This document shows, piece after piece, positions 1-7,542 of a DNA stretch of 15,458 nt. The stretch lies in NCBI GenBank assembly GCA_937894185.1, contig CALCSA010000484.1, positions 1-15,458 on the forward strand, written 5' to 3'. A model generated the notes under the pieces. The model worked only from the letters and a program-made list of their open reading frames with translations, did not search any database and was not told the origin of the DNA. Source of the stretch: an uncultured Clostridia bacterium. Lineage in GTDB: Bacteria; Bacillota; Clostridia; Oscillospirales; Ruminococcaceae. Position numbers and translations under genes: made by a program. Every line of letters starts with the position of its first letter. Positions within the stretch are counted from its first letter, which is position 1.

Positions 1-563
1 AGACCGCCTCTCAGGTAACGGCGCTCCTCAACGTGGCGGGCAAGATGGCTAAAAACGCCCAGTCCGGCTTTAACAACGGCATCAGCGTCACCGAGGGCTA
101 CGAAAAATATCTGGAAACCGATGCCAATCCCCTGCCCGACGAAAGCTATCCTGTGGATGAGGCCGTGCAGAAGGCTCTTTCCGAGTACTTTGTGGAAAAG
201 CAGGCGCAGGACGGAACCGCCTTCGCCAACTTTAACCTGAAGCCCGAAGATGTCAAGCAGATCATCGACGACGAAAACGACGATTACTTCATCCTTTCCA
301 TCCGCTCCGCCGAAGACTACGCCAAGGGCCATATCCCCACCGCCACCAACATCCCCTACGGCCTTGGCATGCAGGAAGAATTGGTCAAACTGCCCACCGA
401 TAAGAAGATCGTGGTGTACTGCTACAGCGGCCAGACTTCTTCCCAGACCACCTCTATTCTGCGCCTGCTGGGCTACGACGCCTACTCCATGTCCGGCGGC
501 ATGGGCAACGCCGAAAAGGGCACCGGTTGGCTGGGTGCCGGCTTTGAGACCGTCACCGACTAA
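1..563 (+). CDS. Rhodanese-domain protein with tandem domains (5' end outside window)
   Basis: The frame is open from the left edge (first full codon at 3) to a TAA at 561-563. The GTG at 33 is therefore an internal valine rather than a convincing start, and the gene is truncated by the window. The last ~110 residues form a complete rhodanese domain: a D-x-R-type turn (SIRSAEDYAKGHIPTATNIP), then the active-site loop VVYCYSGQTSSQ with the likely persulfide-forming Cys at codon 420-422, then a glycine-rich end. The residues at the very left edge, TASQVTALLNVAG, align with TSSQTTSILRLLG just after that Cys, so a second upstream rhodanese domain is cut by the edge. Rhodaneses transfer sulfane sulfur; the natural acceptor here is unknown. 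Whether the missing N-terminus has a signal peptide cannot be seen. A strong terminator follows directly, so this gene ends its transcription unit. Confidence 0.88.
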   Translation, partial: TASQVTALLNVAGKMAKNAQSGFNNGISVTEGYEKYLETDANPLPDESYPVDEAVQKALSEYFVEKQAQDGTAFANFNLKPEDVKQIIDDENDDYFILSIRSAEDYAKGHIPTATNIPYGLGMQEELVKLPTDKKIVVYCYSGQTSSQTTSILRLLGYDAYSMSGGMGNAEKGTGWLGAGFETVTD

Positions 564-727
564 TCGCCATCACAACCAAAAAACATAAAAGTACCGGGCT
601 GCGCGAACCATTCACGCAGCCCGGTACTTTTATATTGAAAAGGGTCCGGTAACAAAGCGGGCCTCCCAACGGCATTATCAGCAAAATTCAGGACGATATC
701 CTCTTTTTTGATAGCAGCAATTGACAT
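560..727 (-). pseudogene. Possible relic of a gene start, or a small ORF (55 codons)
   Basis: On the minus strand an ATG at 727 is preceded by an AAGGAGG ribosome binding site (742-736) with an 8-nt gap, an excellent initiation signal. The frame runs 55 codons (beginning MSIAAIKKEDIVLNFADN) to a TAG at 562-560. Its second half runs straight through the bidirectional terminator hairpin of the rhodanese gene, which is not expected of a real gene. The best guess is the surviving 5' end of a gene that was deleted or replaced. I do not recognise the family. A strong plus-strand promoter-like sequence covers the same initiation region, so one of the two signals may be coincidental. Confidence 0.25.
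587..631 (+). terminator. Strong Rho-independent terminator after the rhodanese gene
   Basis: A perfect 17-bp inverted repeat (arms 587-603 and 615-631, 11-nt loop) has a GC-rich core (GTACCGGGCTGCG) flanked by four A on the left and four T on the right. The symmetric A/T flanks mean it could act in both directions. Confidence 0.9.
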
Positions 728-749
728 GACGGTTGCCTCCTTATATGAT
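721..749 (+). promoter_or_regulatory. Candidate SigA promoter, TTGACA-17-TATGAT
   Basis: TTGACA at 721-726 matches the -35 consensus fully. It is separated by exactly 17 nt from TATGAT (744-749), five of six matches to the -10 consensus. If used, it would transcribe the cysteine-rich gene cluster with a leader of about 200 nt. It overlaps the ribosome binding site of the minus-strand relic, so chance is possible. Confidence 0.4.
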
Positions 750-849
750 GATCGTTTGGGCCTGATTGATTGCGCCAGTACTTCTTTTACAGCGGCACAG
801 CAGTCCCCTGTATGGTTATGCGGTCCGCACTTTGCTTGAGGAAATGCTC

Positions 850-876
850 ATAATGGTCAAAAAATTAACCCATTAT
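850..876. repeat. Inverted repeat, possible operator
   Basis: ATAATGG (850-856) and CCATTAT (870-876) form a perfect 7-bp inverted repeat with a 13-nt spacer. It lies just upstream of the extended -10 candidate, a position suited to a regulator site. No known operator consensus is recognised. Confidence 0.25.
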
Positions 877-909
877 AAAAAAATATTGGTATGTATTTCT
901 AATCGTGTG

Positions 910-918
910 TGATAAAAT
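910..918 (+). promoter_or_regulatory. Candidate extended -10 promoter of the cysteine-rich gene
   Basis: TGATAAAAT (910-918) fits the extended -10 pattern TGnTATAAT with one mismatch and lies about 40 nt before the ATG at 957. Upstream sequence is A/T-rich. There is no good -35 hexamer at 16-18 nt; TTGGTA at 886-891 is too far away. It would give a short leader containing the ribosome binding site CTAGGAGA. Confidence 0.4.
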
Positions 919-956
919 GTAGATAAACTCATCCCAAAAGGACTAGGAGAAATACC

Positions 957-1931
957 ATGAAACGTAATTTTGAAGCTTCTGATCTGGCTAGGAACCGCAC
1001 CGAAGCCCGGCCCGGAGTGCTGATGTGCGCCTGTTGCATTCAGGGCGGCGCCCCTGACACTCCGGAAGATTTAGGTGAAGTGCAGCAACTGTTGAAACAG
1101 ATTCGCACCGACTCCAACGTTCATCTAAGTCTGCGCACCGCCTTTGATGACACCGGAGCGAGAAATGAATGGTATGGGGCCTTGACTCCCCGGCAGCGCA
1201 AGCGGGATCTTGATATTCTGCATGCATTGGGGGCGATTCCCGAGATGGTTCGTACGGCCCAGTGCTGGTCCGAGATGTTGGAAGAATATCTGCCCCACCC
1301 CGGACCCGTGTGCGCGCCCTATCAGACGGAGAGCTCCGTGTGGAAAAATTGTCCCCATGCAGCGGAAGGCTATTATGCCAAAGGGCTTAAAGCGCTGTGC
1401 AACGCACGCACCGAAGAAGAGATGGCTTGCAGCAAGATGGAATCCTGCAAGGCGCTGGCCAATGCCGATTCCGTACAGGTTCGCTCCCACCACTTTTTGT
1501 GCACCATCTGTTTTGTGGGGGGCGCTTACGCCGATGCCCCCATTCAGGAGGACAATCTGTATGAGCTTTGGGATAAGATCAAACAAAATCCCGATCTGCC
1601 CGTCACTGTCATCGAGGGGCCCGGCGAGTGCATCATTTGTCCACCCTGCCACGCCTTCAACCCCGACAACGGCCTGTGCTTTTACTCGTGCTCTCTACGA
1701 GACCGCAAAAAAGATTTGGATGTCTTTGCAACGCTGGGAATCGAGCCCGGAGAAACCTTACCGGCCAGAGAAATTCTAAAACGCATTTACATCCATATCG
1801 AAAATGTAAACGGGCTTTGCCGTTTTGAGGAACGCCGCGGCTTTGAATGGCGCAACTGCCGCACCCATTCCTGGGGCACCTTTGAAAAAGGGATGGCCAT
1901 TGTCGCAAAGGAACTGGCACTGGAAAAATAA
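957..1931 (+). CDS. Internally duplicated cysteine-rich protein of unknown function
   Basis: A 324-residue soluble protein with no signal peptide or membrane segment, starting at an ATG preceded by AGGAGA. It has many cysteines, including CACC (24-27), CTIC (182-185) and ECIICPPC (224-231), which suggests metal or iron-sulfur binding. It consists of two related halves. Residues ~21-147 contain LMCACCIQGG, RKRDLDILHALGAIP and WKNCPHAAEGYYAKGL; residues ~179-315 contain FLCTICFVGG, RKKDLDVFATLGIEP and WRNCRTHSWGTFEKGM in the same order. The second half, from RSHHFLC to CPPC, loosely resembles DUF1284-type putative iron-sulfur proteins; this is from memory and unconfirmed. It is the first gene of the cluster and lies 18 nt before the HIT gene, so the two are probably co-transcribed. 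A role in handling the imported compound is inferred only. Confidence 0.85.
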   Translation: MKRNFEASDLARNRTEARPGVLMCACCIQGGAPDTPEDLGEVQQLLKQIRTDSNVHLSLRTAFDDTGARNEWYGALTPRQRKRDLDILHALGAIPEMVRTAQCWSEMLEEYLPHPGPVCAPYQTESSVWKNCPHAAEGYYAKGLKALCNARTEEEMACSKMESCKALANADSVQVRSHHFLCTICFVGGAYADAPIQEDNLYELWDKIKQNPDLPVTVIEGPGECIICPPCHAFNPDNGLCFYSCSLRDRKKDLDVFATLGIEPGETLPAREILKRIYIHIENVNGLCRFEERRGFEWRNCRTHSWGTFEKGMAIVAKELALEK

Positions 1932-1949
1932 ATCAGAGGGGATAACGGG

Positions 1950-2363
1950 ATGGCATGCTTTTTTTGTTCCGATGAATACAAAAATTACTACCAATTTATC
2001 ACCGAGTTGGAGGAATGCATTGTACTGCTGAACAACGAGCAAACCTATGAAGGACGCTGTGCCTTGGTAACCAAGAAACACGCCACCGAGCTGTTCGAGC
2101 TGGATCCTCAGGTTCTTTCCACCTACATGGCTGAGGTAGCACAGGTAGCCCGCGCCGTAAAGGCAATTTTTAAGGCTGATAAAATTAACTACTACATCTG
2201 CGGAGATATCGACCAGCATCTTCACATGCACATTGTGCCCAAACACAAAGGAGGCAGCGAATGGGGGCAGGCTTTTTTGATGAGTGGCCGCGAGGTTTTT
2301 CTATCGGAAGAAAAGTATAGCCGACTGGTGGAAAAAATTAGGGCTGCCCTTTCCACAACGTAA
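1950..2363 (+). CDS. HIT-family nucleotide hydrolase/transferase
   Basis: A 137-residue cytoplasmic protein. The signature histidine triad HLHMHIVPK has histidines at 90, 92 and 94; the central one of such triads is the nucleotidyl acceptor. An N-terminal CFFC pair (Cys3, Cys6) suggests the zinc-binding arrangement of Hint/Fhit-type proteins, though the second half of such a site is not obvious. Family members hydrolyse dinucleoside polyphosphates, AMP-lysine/AMP-sulfate or nucleotidyl-sugars; the substrate cannot be set from sequence. The ATG is preceded by AGAGGGG. Its place 18 nt after the cysteine-rich gene and 69 nt before the solute-binding lipoprotein suggests a part in metabolism of the imported compound or a nucleotide-linked intermediate. 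Confidence 0.9.
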   Translation: MACFFCSDEYKNYYQFITELEECIVLLNNEQTYEGRCALVTKKHATELFELDPQVLSTYMAEVAQVARAVKAIFKADKINYYICGDIDQHLHMHIVPKHKGGSEWGQAFLMSGREVFLSEEKYSRLVEKIRAALSTT

Positions 2364-2366
2364 ACA

Positions 2367-2383
2367 ATACTGTCACGCAGTAT
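2367..2383. repeat. Short inverted repeat between HIT and lipoprotein genes
   Basis: ATACTG (2367-2372) and CAGTAT (2378-2383) flank a 5-nt loop. No T-tract follows, so it is not a terminator. It could be an operator or a minor RNA hairpin before the transporter genes. Confidence 0.3.
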
Positions 2384-2432
2384 ACAAACCAACAACCGCC
2401 ACTCAACCACATACCATAATGGAGGGAATCAC

Positions 2433-3815
2433 ATGAAAAAGACTTATCAAAAATGGTTGATCCCGGCACTTTGCCTGGCAATGGTTCTGGCAATGACCGC
2501 CTGCGGTGGTTCCGGCAATGCAAGTAAAACTACTGGCAACGCACCCGGAGGAGCACAGTCTGGTGACTCTGGAAAAAGTGCAGGAAACGGTGAAAAGGTA
2601 AAGCTTCTGTTTGCCGGAACCGGATTTTCCAATATCATCAATGTTCCCGGTCATGAGGATGCCACCCAAAATGTAGGGGATTACCTGAAGGCCATTGCCA
2701 ATGAATTTATGGCCGAGAATCCTCATGTGGAAGTGGAGGTTCTGGTAAATAATGCAGCCAGCGGCACTACCGAAACTCTGGATGTAGAAATTGCAAGCGG
2801 CAATGTTCCCAACCTCTTTTTTTCTAAGGAAGCTGACCAGAGTAAGTACATGGGTATGGGCATGATTCAGACCTTGGACAATTACTTTACAGACGAAGAG
2901 GTTACCGATTACATCGGCGGTATCATGACCAATCAGAACGAGTGGCGCATGCCTATGTTCAGTGCGCCAAAGCTGATCTGCATCAACAAAACTCTGTTTG
3001 AAAACGCCGACGCGGCCCATCTGCTGCCCTCCCCCGATGACCGCAACTGGACTACAGATGAGTATATGAACGCTCTGCGGGCCGTGAACAATCCGTCGGC
3101 GGGTATCTTCCCCACCATTCTCTTTGCCAAAACAGCCAGCGCTCAGGAGTCTATGATGGGGTATTTGTGGCCCTTTGGTGCGCGAATGTTTAGCGGCTCC
3201 GACCTAACCAAAACCACTCTAAATTCGCCTGAAACCGCACAGGGCCTTGCCTTTGTAAAGAGTATTTTGGACGAAGGCCTGGCGGTAAACGGCCCTACCG
3301 CGTTAACGGATGACGATATGTGGGCCATGTTTGAAAATCAGACTCTGGCCGTTGCGCCCGAACTGCCCGCCTTTGACGGCATGGCCTCCAGCGCCGGATT
3401 CGAGATTTATTATGTCAACTACCCCCACCCTGCCGACAAAGGCCCCGGTCCCCTGTGGCAATTTACCTATGCCCTGACGGTGTGGAAGTCGGAGAACCCT
3501 GCGGAGGTGGAAGCCAGTGTGGCCCTAGCCAAATTTATGGCCGACAAATGGGCCGTGCCGCTTAGCGAAGTATGCGGCGCCTTGCCGGTGCGCGAATCCC
3601 AAAAGGCTGAGGCCAACCTCACCGGGGAGCTTCAGGCGGTGGTGGATTTGGTGGGCAAAGTGGGCACTGTCGGATCAGGCACCGCATCCCCCGCCTACCC
3701 GGTACTCCGGGACACCTTTAAGGATATGAACGCCTTTCTTTTCATTGGCGAAAAGACACCCGAGGAAGCCCTTGTCTGGTTTGAGGAGACTTTAAACGCC
3801 GCTCTGATCAGGTAA
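2433..3815 (+). CDS. Extracellular solute-binding lipoprotein (family 1, sugar-type)
   Basis: A 460-residue protein with a lipoprotein signal: basic start MKKTYQK, hydrophobic core, and lipobox MTAC with Cys24 as the acylated residue, followed by a Gly/Ser/Asn-rich linker. The mature part has the family 1 substrate-binding look: a beta-strand VKLLFAGTGF, then ANEFMAENPHVEVEVLVNN, then DVEIASGNVPNLFF, and C-terminal segments typical of carbohydrate-binding members (WQFTYALTVWKSENPAEVEASVALAKFMADK). It would sit on the outer face of the membrane and deliver ligand to the two downstream permeases. The start is set by GGAGGG (2421-2426). Oligosaccharide or glycoside-like ligands are the family norm, but the ligand here is unknown. 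A terminator-like hairpin follows, which may keep its mRNA more abundant than the permease part. Confidence 0.93.
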   Translation: MKKTYQKWLIPALCLAMVLAMTACGGSGNASKTTGNAPGGAQSGDSGKSAGNGEKVKLLFAGTGFSNIINVPGHEDATQNVGDYLKAIANEFMAENPHVEVEVLVNNAASGTTETLDVEIASGNVPNLFFSKEADQSKYMGMGMIQTLDNYFTDEEVTDYIGGIMTNQNEWRMPMFSAPKLICINKTLFENADAAHLLPSPDDRNWTTDEYMNALRAVNNPSAGIFPTILFAKTASAQESMMGYLWPFGARMFSGSDLTKTTLNSPETAQGLAFVKSILDEGLAVNGPTALTDDDMWAMFENQTLAVAPELPAFDGMASSAGFEIYYVNYPHPADKGPGPLWQFTYALTVWKSENPAEVEASVALAKFMADKWAVPLSEVCGALPVRESQKAEANLTGELQAVVDLVGKVGTVGSGTASPAYPVLRDTFKDMNAFLFIGEKTPEEALVWFEETLNAALIR

Positions 3816-3884
3816 AGAGCTCAGGGTTTGCCGGCATAAAGCATCAGGGCCTGACCTTTATCGGCTCTTAATCGGTCGGATTGT

Positions 3885-3916
3885 CCGGCATTGGCCGCCC
3901 GGCCGGTTTTTCTTTT
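3885..3916 (+). terminator. Terminator-like hairpin between binding protein and permeases
   Basis: CCGGC (3885-3889) can pair with GCCGG (3902-3906); the loop can also fold through GGCC/GGCC. TTTTTCTTTT (3907-3916) follows directly. The stem is short, so partial termination is more likely than a full stop. This fits higher expression of the binding protein than of the permeases. Confidence 0.55.
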
Positions 3917-3965
3917 GGCCCCCTGCTCGTGCAACACAAGGAATACAAGTCACGGGAGGCACACC

Positions 3966-4856
3966 ATGCAAGCTCTGAAAAAAGTGGTCACCAACCTGTA
4001 CAAACAGCGATGGGCCTGGTTCTTTATCATCCCCGGATACATTATTTTTCTCTTGTTCAATATCATCCCTACACTGCGCACCGTGTACACCAGCTTTTTT
4101 GATTACAACCTTGCCACCATGGAGTTTGCGGGCCTTGGAAACTACATAAAGCTTTTTGGCAGTCAGGCGTTTCGTGCCAGCGTTCGCAACACCCTGCTCT
4201 TTGCTGTCATCATTACCCCCCTCAGCACGGTGGTGAGCCTGTTGATTGCCACCACCATCTTCCCGTTGGGCAACAAGGCCCAGTCGGTATATCGCGGTGC
4301 CTTTTTTCTTCCCAATGTCATAGGCGGCGTCATTATTTCCGCCATTTGGCTGTGGATTTTCCACCCGGTGTACGGCGTGCTCAACTATGTGTTGTCTCTG
4401 TTTGGCGTCCAGCCTCTTTTATGGCTGGCCGACTCCAAAACGGTAATTTTCTCGGTGGTGCTGGTTATCATGAGCTGGACCTGCGGCTCTCTCATCATCT
4501 TATATGTGGCAGGGCTGGGCAACATCGACCCCTGCCTGATGGAAGCCGCCAAAATCGACGGTGCCAGCCCTGCCCAGGTATTCTTCCGCATTACTTTGCC
4601 GCTGCTCAAACCGGTCACCACCTTTATTGTCACCACCCAGCTGATCAACTGCTTCCAGCTGTGGGAAGTAATTTACCTGCTGACTGACGGAGGGCCGGTA
4701 AACGCCTCTACCACATTGGCCTTCGATATTTACAAAAAAGCCTTTCTGCTGGGCGACTATGGACTGGCCGCCGCCGAAGGTGTCATGCTCATTGTGCTGT
4801 GCGCTCTGGTTTCCCTGACCACCCTGCGGATGGTATCGGGAAAGGAAGAAAAGTGA
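3966..4856 (+). CDS. ABC transporter permease, MalF/UgpA-type
   Basis: A 296-residue inner-membrane permease. The start chosen is ATG 3966, preceded by CGGGAGG (about 3953-3959), not the upstream in-frame ATG at 3891, which lacks a ribosome binding site and would add a non-membrane tail over the hairpin. The first membrane helix is WAWFFIIPGYIIFLLF (~17-32). The cytoplasmic EAA loop, contact site for the ATPase, is EAAKIDGASPAQVFFRITLP starting at residue 193. The family usually has six helices, and the length is normal for it. With the next gene it forms the membrane channel. The stop overlaps the ribosome binding site of the second permease, indicating translational coupling. Confidence 0.94.
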   Translation: MQALKKVVTNLYKQRWAWFFIIPGYIIFLLFNIIPTLRTVYTSFFDYNLATMEFAGLGNYIKLFGSQAFRASVRNTLLFAVIITPLSTVVSLLIATTIFPLGNKAQSVYRGAFFLPNVIGGVIISAIWLWIFHPVYGVLNYVLSLFGVQPLLWLADSKTVIFSVVLVIMSWTCGSLIILYVAGLGNIDPCLMEAAKIDGASPAQVFFRITLPLLKPVTTFIVTTQLINCFQLWEVIYLLTDGGPVNASTTLAFDIYKKAFLLGDYGLAAAEGVMLIVLCALVSLTTLRMVSGKEEK

Positions 4857-4871
4857 GGAGGAACACAAACC

Positions 4872-5720
4872 ATGGGTAAGCAAAAAATTGGTCCCGGCGG
4901 GGCGGTGCGACTGACCATTGTGTCCGTGATGGGTATTTTGGTGCTGCTTCCGCTGTACTGGATGGTGACGGGATCCTTCAAGGTCATGAAGGCCACCATG
5001 GCTGTCCCCCCGGAAATCTTTCCCCAAAACCCCACTTTGGAAAACTACGCCTTTATTTTTGGGGGACATTTTCCCGCCTTTCGGTGGCTGTTCAACAGTG
5101 CCCTAATCTCTTTGTCAGCTACCTTCCTGTCACTGCTCATCTGCACCATGCTGGGTTACGCCTTTGCCAAAAAGCAGTTCTATGGCAAAAACGTGCTGTT
5201 TGTTCTGGTGCTGGTCACCATGATGCTGCCGCGCCAGTCGGTGCTCATCCCCCTGTTCCAGATGGTAAAAAAATTGGGGCTGCTTAACACCTTTGTTGGT
5301 GCCATTGTCCCCATCATCGTCTGGCCCTATGGCGTGTTCATGATGCGCCAGTTTATCGCGCCTCTGCCCAACGAGCTCATTGAGTCGGCCACCATCGACG
5401 GCGCCTCGGAGCTGCGCATTTTCAGACAGATTATTCTTCCCCTGTCTGCCCCTGCCCTGTCGGCTCTCGGGGTCATCATGTTCATGAATTCCTGGAACGA
5501 CTTTATGTGGCAGTCGGTGGTGCTGCGGGAGGTTGAGTCCTGGACCATCAACGTAGGCGTCGCCGTCCTGGCCAAAAACACCATCGGCGGCTCCAACACC
5601 ATCAACTACGGGTACGCCATGGCAGGGGGCGTGGTGGGAGCCCTGCCTGTCACCCTTATATTTTTTGCCCTGCAAAAGTACTTTGTAAAGGGACTTACCA
5701 TGGGGGCGGTTAAAGGATAA
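4872..5720 (+). CDS. ABC transporter permease, MalG/UgpE-type
   Basis: A 282-residue partner permease of the CUT1-like carbohydrate class. Visible parts are the first helix (TIVSVMGILVLLPLYWMVTGSF, ~16-37), the typical ENYAFIF segment after the first loop, and an EAA loop (ESATIDGASELRIFRQIILP) starting at residue 171. The C-terminus FVKGLTMGAVKG is typical of MalG-type subunits (consensus YFVKGLTAGAVKG). The ATG is preceded by GAGGAGGA, which overlaps the TGA of the first permease. No ATP-binding subunit gene follows, so the importer presumably uses a shared MsmK/UgpC-like ATPase encoded elsewhere. Confidence 0.95.
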   Translation: MGKQKIGPGGAVRLTIVSVMGILVLLPLYWMVTGSFKVMKATMAVPPEIFPQNPTLENYAFIFGGHFPAFRWLFNSALISLSATFLSLLICTMLGYAFAKKQFYGKNVLFVLVLVTMMLPRQSVLIPLFQMVKKLGLLNTFVGAIVPIIVWPYGVFMMRQFIAPLPNELIESATIDGASELRIFRQIILPLSAPALSALGVIMFMNSWNDFMWQSVVLREVESWTINVGVAVLAKNTIGGSNTINYGYAMAGGVVGALPVTLIFFALQKYFVKGLTMGAVKG

Positions 5721-5738
5721 AAAACTCTTGGCGCTTTA

Positions 5739-5747
5739 TGATACAAT
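5739..5747 (+). promoter_or_regulatory. Possible internal extended -10 promoter for the two-component genes
   Basis: TGATACAAT (5739-5747) fits the TGnTATAAT extended -10 with one mismatch. It lies 35 nt before the proposed kinase start. There is no good -35 at normal spacing. Such a promoter would give low basal expression of the sensor and regulator. Confidence 0.3.
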
Positions 5748-5781
5748 GGGAAGGAAATCATGAGTGCGGGAGGCGGCTGCA

Positions 5782-7542
5782 TTGAAGCATTTGGGCATTA
5801 CCGGGAAATTTACCTTGCTGGTTTTGGTGCCGGTGATTGTTCTGGCGCTGACGCTCATTCTGTTGTCGGTGTGGCAGGTAGAGGATATTGTCACCAATCA
5901 GTTTTACGAATCCTCCGCCCTGTTACTGGACGATGTATCTTATATTATTGAGGAGAAGATCAGCCGCATCGCCGACTAGAGTAAAGGGATTGTTTCCAGC
6001 GCTGTAGTACAAAAGACTCTGGGCATACCCCCGGGACAACTGACCCGGGAAGATCAATCCGCTTACCTCAGCCAGATCGAATCGGTGGCAAACTCCATTG
6101 TCATCTCCAACCCGGATATCGACTCCATCAACCTCTACGATATACAGGGACGCCTTGTATTGGGTGAACGGGTAAACACTCTTAACCGCCTGCTGGATCT
6201 GGCCACGCTTCAGGATATGGCTTCTCCCTCAGCCTATCGTTCCATTCGGGCAGTTTCCTTTCGCCAAAGGCCTTATATCCTCTCGGTGCGGGAAATCCGC
6301 AGTATCGCCAACTTCGAGCCCATTGGCTATGTACAGGTAAATATCCGGGAGGACGTCATCTCCCAAACCTACCGGGAGCGGGTAACAGGCTATGGCGGTA
6401 CTTTTTTTGTGATAAATGGCGACGGGGAAGCGCTCTCCTCCTGTGATCAGGCAGGGCTGCTGCCCCTTGCAGACATAGACCCTGCCCCCGCTGTACCCAA
6501 CGGGTTCAGAGGCACGGTGAATCTCGGTGGAAAACCGGTTCTGATCGTATCCCATCACTCCGCCGAAAGTGACTGGGACTATATCCTGCTGGTACCTCAA
6601 AGTTATATCACCAAAAAATTCCGTACTCTGGTATCCTCCAGTCTTCTGGTGCTGGTAGCCTTCAGCGTTGTCACCATCGGCGCCTGCCTCATTGTGGTTC
6701 GCCGCATGGTTGCACCGATCCGGGAGGTGTCCCTTTCCCTAAAAAAAGTGCAGGAAGGCGATTACACGGTCCAAACCAGCTACCGCGGAAAGGATGAAAT
6801 CGGGGAGTTGTCTCTGGCGTTTAATGCCATGGCCGCCGAAACCGACCGGCTCATCAATGAGGTGCTTCAATTGGAGCTGCTCAACCGCCAGCAGGAGATC
6901 AAAGCCATGCAGGCCCAGATCAACCCTCATTTTTTGTACAACACCTTTGAGTCCATCAGTGCTTTGGCCCTCCAGCTGGGTGCTCAGCCGGTGAGCAACA
7001 TGGTGGTGGCGCTGGCCAAGCTGATGCGGGAGAGCATCACCACCCCGGACAGAATGGTGACCATCACCAAAGAAATTACCCTGGCGGATTATTACCTAGA
7101 GATTCAGCGCTATCGCTTTGGAGACAGGCTGCGCGTCTATTACGACCTCAACGAGGACCTGCTGGACCAAACCATTCCCAAGCTGACAATCGAGCCCATT
7201 GTGGAAAACGCCATTATCCACGGCTTTGCCAACAAACCCGACAACTGGATCATCGAAATCAAGGTGTATGCCAAGGGTGAGGATGTGGTGCTGGAGGTAT
7301 CGGACAACGGCGAGGGTATGCGTCCTGAAGTTCTGGCCGGTGTGCTGGAACAGGATGATAGCCACGCCAAAACCGGCAGTGTGGGCCTTACTCTGGTGAA
7401 CAAGCGCCTGCAGCTGATCTTCGGCCTTGCCCGGCCCATCTGCGTGCAGAGCACACTCGGTCAAGGCACCACGGTGCAGGTGTTTTTACCCCGACAGGAG
7501 CATCCCGGAGATGTGCCGGCAAAGGAGGACCTCGATGCATAA
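5782..7542 (+). pseudogene. YesM-type sensor histidine kinase interrupted by an in-frame TAG
   Basis: The reading frame from TTG 5782 (ribosome binding site GGGAGG, 5768-5773) runs to TAA 7540-7542, broken only by TAG at 5977-5979 (codon 66). GTG 5764 is an alternative start. No frameshift is present: the frame is identical on both sides, and the total of about 585 residues is normal for the family. Order: first membrane helix (~8-30), extracellular sensor region, second helix (SSSLLVLVAFSVVTIGACLIVV), HAMP linker (VAPIREVSLSLKKVQEGDYTV), His_kinase domain with QINPHFLYNTFESI (phosphoacceptor His383), N box EPIVENAIIHGF, G box DNGEGM and a GLTLVNKRL end. The stop lies just after the first helix. 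The downstream GTG at 6085 lacks a ribosome binding site and would lose that helix. Recent nonsense mutation, sequence error or amber suppression are all possible. It would phosphorylate the overlapping response regulator. Confidence 0.88.

Larger units (their letters stand above)
632..956. other. Gene-poor region before the transport cluster
   Basis: No intact gene is seen on either strand. The left part holds the minus-strand relic start. Around 787-858 a short minus-strand frame reads like a protein C-terminus (DHYEHFLKQSADRITIQGTAVPL then TAA at 789-787). The right part (about 855-935) is strongly AT-rich, as expected upstream of a promoter, and holds an inverted repeat at 850-876. Confidence 0.5.

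Noticed and set aside
5760..5951. Alternative ATG-started frame at the 5' end of the kinase gene
   Set aside because: It is in a different frame from the membrane helix and kinase domain and yields a Gly/Ala-rich peptide with no continuation; TTG 5782 with GGGAGG fits the family start.
5764..7542. Genome-wide recoding of TAG as an amino acid
   Set aside because: The hydrolase gene (10060-10062) and the FtsX-type gene (11816-11814) both end properly with TAG, the first followed at once by a terminator. Only the kinase gene carries an internal TAG.
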